DNA from: Bubalus kerabau | Lineage: Eukaryota > Chordata > Mammalia > Artiodactyla > Bovidae | Length of the DNA stretch: 64,000 nt | Direction of reading: 5' to 3' | Assembly (NCBI RefSeq): GCF_029407905.1 | Contig: NC_073625.1 | Span: 172,628,240 to 172,692,239, forward strand | Shown here: positions 56,802-64,000 of the stretch, in pieces | How positions within the stretch are numbered: position 1 is the stretch's first letter | Layout of the letters: each line of letters begins with the position of its first letter | The notes under the pieces: model-generated | What the model was told of the DNA's origin: nothing | Databases searched by the model: none | What the model saw: the letters and a program-made list of their open reading frames with translations, nothing else | Made by a program: the position numbers and the translations under genes

Positions 56802-56860
56802 ATGGGCGAGCATGGCTTGGAGCTGGCGTCTATGATCCCAGCCCTCCGGGAGCTGGGCAG
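56802..56860 (+). CDS. ATR: ATR serine/threonine kinase, coding part of exon 1
   Basis: The 59 nt encode MGEHGLELASMIPALRELG plus the first two bases (AG) of a serine codon, which is the N-terminus I know for mammalian ATR. ATR is a nuclear PIKK-family kinase that works with ATRIP on RPA-coated single-stranded DNA and phosphorylates CHK1 and other replication-stress targets. Only the first 19 residues of a protein of roughly 2,640 are here, so no HEAT repeat, FAT or kinase domain is visible. The start is well supported: A at -3 and G at +4 give a strong Kozak context, and an in-frame TGA sits upstream at 56778-56780. The exon ends CAG|GTAGGG, a consensus donor in phase 2. The exon lies in a CpG island, and the next gene upstream should be PLS1 in the opposite orientation. 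I did not find exon 2 (expected to begin with a codon ending completed from AG and then ATPEEY) before the window ends. Confidence 0.95.
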
Positions 56861-57582
56861 GTAGGGCCAGGCTGGCGTCTAACGTGCTCCTCCTCACCGG
56901 TCGCGCGCGTCCCGGCTCCGATCCCCTCAACCCCGACCGCGGCCCTTGTGGAGATGCTCCACGGCTGACTGGAGCGCTTCTCCCTCAGAGAGGCCGTTGA
57001 AAGGTCGCGGGGCGCGGGGAGTCGCCGCAGACCCGCGGGATACGGGTTGGAGGGGACGGGTCGTCTGTTGGTTCCACTTTACCTGAGCCGCGGGCGGGAG
57101 TTCTTTCCCCACCCCCCATCCCGATCCCCAGGGGATTGCCTCAGTGGCGGGAGGGAAGTTGCCTTCTGATCACTTTCTCGTCCCTTTCCTTCACTCATTT
57201 GCTTCTCAAAGCCTCGTCCCTTAGATAGGGTGCTTGCCCCCTGCACTTTCCCCAGTTCCTATACTTTATGATCACTGTTGGTATTTAGTATTTGGTATTG
57301 GTATTTAGCTTTTTGACCCAAAACTACCCTCGGAAGAAAAATCACTCGTTCTGATTTTGTGCAAGGAAGCCCAGTTGTTTTAAAAAGTTTCTAAATTAGA
57401 CCATAGGCCATTCTGGAGATGGGACCTTTTCGTACTGATCATCCACTCTTCAAAACATTATTTTATTCAGAAATCCCAGGGATCTCCCACAACGTCCACA
57501 AAGCATAAATGTTCACAGAATGTTACTAAAATTTGAAGATAGCTTAGTGTTCCAGTTGCGAGTTGTTATTTCCTGTAAACGT

Positions 57583-57782
57583 CATGTCTGTTTGACTCTT
57601 TGTGACCCTGTGGACTGCAGCCTGCCAGGCTCCTCTGTCAATAGCATTTTTGTCCCCAGCCAACCAGGCTCCTTTATCCAAGGGATTTTCCAGACAAGAA
57701 CACTGGAGTGGGTCTTCCCGACCCAGCAATAGAACGAACCCACGTTTCCTGAGTTGGCAGGTGGATTCTTTACCACCCAAGT
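57583..57782 (-). mobile_element. Bov-tA SINE, degraded, in ATR intron 1
   Basis: tcatgtctgtttgactcttt, ctgcagcctgccaggctcct and gcaggtggattctttaccac, with an internal partial duplication of the ccaggctcct segment. Confidence 0.82.
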
Positions 57783-59309
57783 AAAAGTAAGATTCTGTAA
57801 ACGAGCTGCCGAAAGAGAGGGGACAGATGTCAGTGGCTGCTATCCCCCATTCAACACACACATAGCCTTTCCTAAACCTGGCCTGAAGACGAGAGACGGG
57901 GTTTTTGTTTGTTTAATTTTTATAATACACTGTGAATAGAAAATAAGTGGGCTTGTACCACGGCTGCAGTTGAACTGTCAATGGGAATAGTTGCTTTTCG
58001 ATTTCTTAAACTGCTTGGAAACTTAGCACACAGCCACAACTGACGTTAATCCCATGGGATATTTAATTCCCTTTCTTTTTGCCATACATTTGTGTCTATC
58101 TCCACTTGTAGATCCTACAGACATTGACATTTAGTCTTCCTCAGTTACATAGATAGGAAGATATAAATGAAGGGACCATACTTATCTTAACTGAATCATC
58201 CTATTGTTGTGTGTATAATTTTTTCCCCACTTTGCATGAATGTTACAAGCATACTTGTGTTAACATTTTGTAAAGTAACATCTGCCTTTCTAAAATAAGA
58301 TGAAGGCAAGTGTTCATATGGGAAACTGATATACAGATTTCATCTTTCAGGCTCAGTGTGAAGCTCAGTGTGTTTTCCCCGCCTTGCTTTTGGAACTTAC
58401 TGATTATTACTTCTCTTCCCTTTTCTGTCTTCCTCTGTGATACTTGTTAATGAAAATAATAGTATCTTGGATTTGTTTATACTCTCTTTCATCAACAGAA
58501 CTTAGGTTACCTTTTACTCATTTGTAGCCATTCTAATAGAAGGAGTAGAGAAACTGACACATAGAATTGTCTAGTAATAGTTCTTAATGATCATGATTTT
58601 TTCATTGCAACTGCTTCATTCACGCTTATTCAGTCTCCCAGTATCTCCATGATCTGGGAGAATGGAGCAGATACTATCACTTGATTAAGAAATGGAGTCA
58701 TGAAAATTGAAGGATTAAAGTCAAAGAGATAGCAGTTATTGGAGCTAGGTTTCCAGAGTCAAGCCATCAAAGCTTTATTTTCCCATTCCCCACCCCCCCC
58801 TTTAATTGATCACACTGTTACATTTCTGAAAAAAGTAAGATGTTACCATTTTAATGTGTAGTCTCTTCTTCCTCTGTCTCTCAGGGATAAATTTTGCTCC
58901 TGTTTTTTGCTGGTTGAACTTTTTTTTCTCTGCATAGCCTTTCTGGTATTCTCATCCATTCTCCTGCCTTTGACTACCATCTGCTATTTGATGACTCCAG
59001 ATGTGTGTCTCCAAACCATATTTCCTTCCTGTAGAACCAAAATGCAACTGTATATTGGCAGTTGTTAGTGTAACCCACTTGTTCCCTGGGTGTCCTGTGT
59101 ACAGTTAAGACTCAATATATCCAGTACAAATTCTCCACATATCCCAACCTCTCCAAGCTTTTTTTTTTTAATTCTCTCATTTGCTGAGGTAGGGATATCT
59201 CAGTAAATGATGCCATGTTCATTCATTTTTCCAAACCAGAAATCTGGGCATCGTTCTTGACTCCATATGTGCTTTCGGCTGTATCCTTAGTCTTCTTTTC
59301 ATCTTTTTT

Positions 59310-59605
59310 CTTTTTTAATATTCGTTTATTGTTATTTTATTTATTTTTGGCTGTGATGGGTCTTCGTTGCTGCACACAGCCTTTCTTCAGTTGTGGCGAG
59401 CTGGGGCTGCTCTCTAGTTGCAGTGTGAGGTCTTCTCATTGCAGAGGCTTCTCTTGTTGTGGAGCATGGGTTCTAGGTGTGTGGGCTGAGTAGGTGTGGC
59501 ACACGGACTTAGTTGCCTCACAGCCTGTGGGATCTTATCAGACTAGGGATCAAACCAGTGTGCCCTGCATTGAAAGGTGGATTCTTAACCACACAAACCC
59601 CTCTT
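59310..59605 (-). mobile_element. CHR SINE, long form, antisense
   Basis: tttggctgtgatgggtcttc to ggtggattcttaaccacaca, close to full length. Confidence 0.88.
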
Positions 59606-59668
59606 TCCATCTTATTCCTCAGTAACTTGTCTAGTCCCATGGCTTTAAATATTGCCTGTGTTCTGATA

Positions 59669-59898
59669 GGGTTTCCCAGGTGGTGCTAGTGGTAAAGAAT
59701 TCACCTGCCAATGTAGGAGATGTAAAAGACGTGGGTTTGATCCTTGGGTCAGGGAGAGCCCCTGGGGGAGAGCATGGCAACCCACTCCAGTATTCCTGCT
59801 TGGAGAATCCCATGGACAGAGGAGCCTGGTGGACTATGGTCCATAGCATCAAAAATGAATCAGACATGACTGAAGTGACTTAGCACACATGCATGCAT
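59669..59898 (+). mobile_element. Bov-tA SINE
   Basis: Sense copy from gggtttcccaggtggtgcta to cttagcacacatgcatgcat. Confidence 0.93.
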
Positions 59899-60344
59899 AT
59901 GCTGAAGGCTCCCAAATTTATATCTCTAGCCCAAAGATATATGTTAGGTTCTTACTCAACATCTACACTCAGAAATTAAAATTAATATATTCAAAGCAGC
60001 ACTTGTGATTTACTGTCCTTAAATCTGTTCCTTCCCAGGTTATTATAAATTTACCAACCAAAAGCCTAAGCGTTATCCTTAATTTTTTTTCCTTTATGCC
60101 TTAATAATCCATCAGCAAATCCTGTCCACCCTACCTTTAAAAAAACACTTTTCACCATCTCCACTGCTATCACCATAATTTCTTATCTAGACTATTAAAG
60201 TAATTTCCCAGTTAATCTCTTCATTTCTACTTTTACCCACTCACAGTGGATTTCCTACTCAGCAACCAAAGTGATTTTTACAACCATGAATCATATTGTA
60301 GATTATATAACATTATCCCCCTGCTCAAAATCTTCCCTTGGTTT

Positions 60345-60625
60345 TCCAGCATACTTAGAATAAAATCCAAACTCCTTCCGAGCGTCTCTAAGGTCCACCA
60401 TAATCTGGCTTCTGCCTGCCTCTCCTCACAGCCGTGTATTCATCCCTTGCCCACTCTACTCCAATGACATTGGCCCTATTTTTAGAGTACACCAAGGTCA
60501 TTCCTGCCTTCATCCTTTACACTTGTTGTTTCTTCTATCTAAACACTGGCTGATTCCATTCAGATATCATTTCCAAGGACCGTCTCTGACTTTCCTGTTT
60601 AAAATTACTTTGTAATCACAAAATA
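60345..60625 (+). repeat. L2 LINE 3' fragment
   Basis: agaataaaatccaaactcct, ccataatctggcttctgcct and tccattcagatatcatttcc in L2 order. Confidence 0.75.
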
Positions 60626-61014
60626 TTTTCCAATAGTGATAGTTCCCATTAAAATGTTAAATGAGACAATGGGAGGGAGATGAGGGACTGGAGAACAGCA
60701 ACATTAGCCACTAGAGAAGGTTTAGATGGTGAGAAGAAGCTCATAATGTGAAACTGAGAGGAGAAGTGTCTGAGATGGAATAGGAAATACAAAGATCCCT
60801 AGGTGGGAATAAGCCTGCTTTGTAAAGAAGAGGAAGAAGCCTGGAACATAGGGAGCAAAGAGGAGAATAGTATTAAGGATGGAGGGGTACGCAGAGACCA
60901 GATACTTTAGCATTTTATAGGGTAGACTTTAAGTTCAATAGGAAGCCATGGAATTAACATAATTGAATTCATGTTTTTAAAACATGTAAATTCATTCACT
61001 TACTTAGAATCTTT

Positions 61015-61913
61015 TGCAGTCCCATCGCCTTCTGCCAGAGTCCAACTCCAGCAGCCAGGGATTCAACCTGAAGGGGTGAGCGGTGTCGGCGAGAAACTGA
61101 GGCAGCCTCTCAGTTTTCTTGGACTGCCTGTTTATTTCAAGCTTATGATTCTTTTTTATACTTTTACAAAAGCATTAGGTCAGAGGTTTGATATTTTTAG
61201 TTCCCATTGACCCAAATTTATTTTTCTCCAAAAATCATTGTTGCCTCTCAAAAGGAGTTCCTTCCTCAGTGATTTTCTTATCTACTTTTTCTCATGTGTC
61301 CTTGTGAATACACTGTAACTCATGCTAATGTCTGGGCTGCATACCACATTCCTCAGTTTATTTCTTATCTAAGTCCTGTTTGCCCCTAGTATCCTAAGCT
61401 CACTGTTTCTTAGGGCTTCTAGCTAATAATATCTCTAAAGTCCCTAATTTCTATAAGCTATAGTAGAATATACTAACATTACTGCATCCCTTAAATCTTT
61501 AGCTTCTAACTATTTTAATTATTCCTAAGCCCTAAATTCAGCAAACTCCTTTGCCATAACACTTTCCTCACAAATAGGCTTCAGATAGTAATCCCTCCCA
61601 TGGTCTCAAGCTGCGGCCTGTGTGCTCACCCTGGAACACTTTTTTGTAAAAGTCCTTGAACAAATGTCAGTGATTAACTTTATGAATTATTCTCTGAGCA
61701 CAGCTGCAGAAGGCTTTATGCCTTCTCATGCTCCTCTCAAAAACAATAAGCACCTTAATATTCTCTTCAGTCAACTCAGCCGAGGAAAGGGAAAAACAAG
61801 TCAGAATCACAAAGCCTAACTCCTTCATTCCAGGTCCACGTCTACAGAACAAAGGGAGGGGGTTTAGGGCCATGCCTCCATTTTGTCAGTAATGCCTAAA
61901 GCGGCTCCTGACA
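61015..61913 (-). mobile_element. solo LTR, ERV2/ERVK-like (BTLTR1 type), antisense to ATR
   Basis: On the minus strand the element starts tgtcaggagccgctttagg and ends in CA near 61015. The plus-strand phrases gagtccaactccagcagcca and gaaactgaggcagcctctca are ones I recall from bovine BTLTR1. A minus-strand AATAAA lies near 61128-61133. No gag, pol or env sequence is next to it, so it looks like a solo LTR. The flanking 6-mers do not match, so the exact ends are uncertain. Confidence 0.75.
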
Positions 61914-61924
61914 GCCTTCAGTAC

Positions 61925-62245
61925 AGAATTCAAACTCCATAGTCGGTTCTTTGAGCTTTGACCTTATCGTCCCTCTTCAGCTTCATTTCCAGATAATGCC
62001 TCCCTGGTCTTTGGCCATGCAGACCCGCTGACAGTTTCTAGAGCAGCTTGTGTTCTTTTTCCTGAGCCTTTACACGTTTCCTCCGCAGGAATACCCCTCT
62101 TCCTTCCCTTATTTTACCTGCCTAGTCCCCTAGGGATTCTACTTTGTGTCACCTCGTCCAGGGAGCCTTGACTCCTCCAAGGGCCTTGACTCCTCCAGGT
62201 CCTGCTCAGAACTTAGAGTCCCTTCTATGTTCTGTCTTGGCTGTA
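61925..62245 (+). repeat. L2 LINE 3' fragment
   Basis: cagaattcaaactccatagt, gaccttatcgtccctcttca, tcctgagcctttacacgttt and caggaatacccctcttcctt. Confidence 0.7.
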
Positions 62246-62330
62246 TTAACTCTTAACCACACTGTGTTAAAATTGCCTTTTTACTTTTTTCTCCTTTAAA
62301 CTACTCATTGGTTTAGAGCAGATACATCAG

Positions 62331-62706
62331 TTCAGTTCAGTTGCTCAGTTGTGTCCGACTCTTTGCAACGCCATGGACTGCAGCATGCCAGGCTTCCCTG
62401 TCCATCACCAGCTCCCGGAGGTTGCTCAAACTCAATGTCCATTGAGTCGGTGATGCCATCCAACTGTCTCATCCTCTGTCGTCCCCTTCTCCTCCTGCCT
62501 TCAATCTTTCCCAGCATCAGGGTCTTTTCTAATGAGTCAGCCCTTTGCATCAGGTGGCCAAAGTATTGGAGCTTCAGCTTCAGCATCAGTCCTTCCAGTG
62601 AATATTCAGAACTGATTTCCTTTAGGATTTACTGGTTTGATCTCCTTGCAGTCCAAGGGACTCTCAAGAGTCTTCTGCAACACCACACTTCAAAAGCATC
62701 AACTTG
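62331..62706 (-). mobile_element. BovB LINE 3' end
   Basis: Antisense, from ttcagttcagttgctcagtt to cacttcaaaagcatcaactt, with the C-terminal BovB peptide blocks on the minus strand. Confidence 0.93.
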
Positions 62707-62850
62707 GTAAATACATGGCATCTTCGTTTTCCTGACATTTGATGCTTGCCCAGGCGAAGTGCTCAACTGTTTGTTAAATGTATCCAAACTCTATGTGATA
62801 CTAAAATTACCACCCAAATATTATTGTATACTTTTGAAAAAGTATGCCCT

Positions 62851-62942
62851 CTTCAGTTCAGTTCAGTTCAGTCCCTCAGTTGTGTCTGACTCTTTGCGAC
62901 CCCATGAATCGCAGCACACCAGGCCTCCCTGTCCATCACCTA
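62851..62942 (-). mobile_element. BovB LINE 3' terminal fragment
   Basis: Antisense terminal 90 bp with four TTCAG units of the BovB tail microsatellite, truncated at ccctgtccatcacc. Confidence 0.92.
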
Positions 62943-63299
62943 ATGTCGAGGTTGCAAAATAAGAAATGCTTACCCTCCCATGAATTTCTTTATTCCAATA
63001 GTACATCTAATAAATGATAATCACTTCACCTTTATAAACTGATTTTTTTAAATTATGCAAATGACACATGAATGCATAGTCTTTTTTACAGACTTAGACT
63101 TTATAGGAAACTCTCACCACCACCCACAATCCCAGTTCCTCTTCACCACAGACCTCCTCATTCACATTTTTAAGTGACACTTGTCAAATTATACTTGGTT
63201 TATGATAAAATCTCCTGATTTTGTCTAAAATAAGTCATGTTACCTTGTAATTTCAGACTTGAAAATTTTTTGGTTATATTAAATCTGTGATGTCCTATA

Positions 63300-63605
63300 G
63301 TATACTATAGACACCAACTTTATGTGGCCACTGAGCATTTCACATGTGTCTAATCTAAAATTGAGATATGCTATAAATATGAGATACTAGGTTTCAAAGA
63401 CTTAGTTCCCGAAAGGAGTATAAACAATCTCATTAATAATTTTTATATTGATTACATTTTCAGATAATATTTTTGACATATTATTGTAATGAAAATTGCC
63501 TGTTTCTCTTTACATTCTTAATGTGATTATTAGAAAATTTATAATTATGCATGTGGCTTGCATTATATTTCTATTGGCCAGTTCTGATTTAAATAATAAG
63601 ATAAA
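63300..63605. repeat. fossil DNA transposon fragment, family unresolved
   Basis: tatgtggccactgagcattt on the left and gcatgtggcttgcattatat with ttctattggcca on the right match a common mammalian hAT-like element that I cannot name with certainty. Confidence 0.4.
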
Positions 63606-64000
63606 TAACACAGTTTTTTCTCTTTCATGTATAACTACTTATTCTTTGATTCTGTGTGCCTAAGGTTTACATTATTTGTAAATATTTATTATTTCATTTA
63701 ATGGTTTTTTTTGTCAAACAGGACACAATTCTAGGTGGGGTGTAGGCAATGCAAAGAGAATTAAAAGACAGTTTCTCTTCTGCAGCAGCTTATGGTCTCT
63801 TGGTAGTGCAGAAATTCATAGAGAAACATAATCTCCCACCTCTAGGATCCTATGGTCTATTGGTAGATATTCCGCAGGTTCGGAAAAGATTATACATTAA
63901 GGATGAAGGAGGCATAAGATTCAGAAAGATTCTTATGAACCACTGATTCATTCAACAAAGTTTTTTGGACTGTTTACTATGTATCGGGACCATTTCCATC

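Larger units (their letters stand above)
56400..57120. promoter_or_regulatory. CpG island over ATR exon 1
   Basis: The GC and CpG content rises sharply against AT-rich surroundings, with many CG dinucleotides from about 56400 to about 57120. It covers the ATR promoter, exon 1 and the first 250 bases of intron 1. The long minus-strand open frame across it (56388-56930) comes from GC-rich composition and has no recognisable protein content. Confidence 0.85.
56861..64000 (+). other. ATR: ATR intron 1 (5' part)
   Basis: The intron begins at the GTAGGG donor after exon 1 and runs past the window end, since no sequence matching the known start of exon 2 was seen. It contains a degraded Bov-tA, an antisense CHR, a sense Bov-tA, L2 pieces, an antisense ERV2-type LTR and two antisense BovB 3' ends. 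The stretches 57120-57580 and 57790-59300 hold nothing I can name. Confidence 0.85.

Noticed and set aside
56388..56930. Minus-strand 180-codon frame over the ATR CpG island
   Set aside because: Lies antisense to ATR exon 1 in CpG-island sequence, with low-complexity composition and no known domain.
1..64000. CRISPR array, operon, phage or defence system
   Set aside because: All sequence features are those of a mammalian nuclear genome. The many near-identical short repeats are SINEs at irregular spacing, not a direct-repeat/spacer array.
57120..64000. ATR exon 2
   Set aside because: Looked for sequence encoding the peptide known to follow (ATPEEY) after an AG acceptor and did not find it.

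Overview
The window is nuclear DNA from a ruminant (bovid) genome. It is full of retroposons found only in that clade: BovB LINEs, Bov-tA SINEs (tRNA head plus BovB-derived tail), BOV-A2 dimers, and the older cetartiodactyl CHR tRNA-Glu SINEs. These lie on a background of fossil L1, L2, MIR, MER5A and MLT1. There is no prokaryotic gene architecture, CRISPR array, rRNA gene or functional tRNA gene. Nearly all short open frames are chance frames or repeat reading frames.

Two CpG islands mark two promoters. The right-hand island (about 56400-57120) holds exon 1 of ATR on the plus strand. The first 19 codons (56802-56860) read as the known ATR N-terminus, followed by a consensus splice donor, so 56861-64000 is the start of ATR intron 1. 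ATR is the PIKK-family kinase that senses RPA-coated single-stranded DNA and drives the replication-stress checkpoint. The left-hand island (about 37415-37920) lies roughly 19 kb upstream of ATR. By known mammalian gene order it should be the promoter and non-coding exon 1 of PLS1 (plastin-1/fimbrin), transcribed on the minus strand. It shows a minus-strand TATA box, a pyrimidine-rich start region and a good donor site. On this reading 1-37615 is PLS1 intron 1 and 37900-56600 is the head-to-head intergenic region. I saw no PLS1 coding exon and no ATR exon 2.

The rest is repeat stratigraphy. Notable pieces are a composite retroposon at 7154-8608 (a CpG-rich array of about 40-bp units joined to a BovB 3' half, inside one target-site duplication); a 60-bp direct duplication around a Bov-tA (21449-21769); a four-element nest at 5502-6560; an antisense L1 5' end of about 2.3 kb (46495-48832) in the PLS1-ATR interval; an antisense ERV2-type LTR in ATR intron 1 (61015-61913); and a probable ERV1-type LTR (19400-19771). 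I found no new multi-gene system. The observations of interest concern retroposon structure and promoter context. Repeat names come from recall of consensus features, not from a database search.
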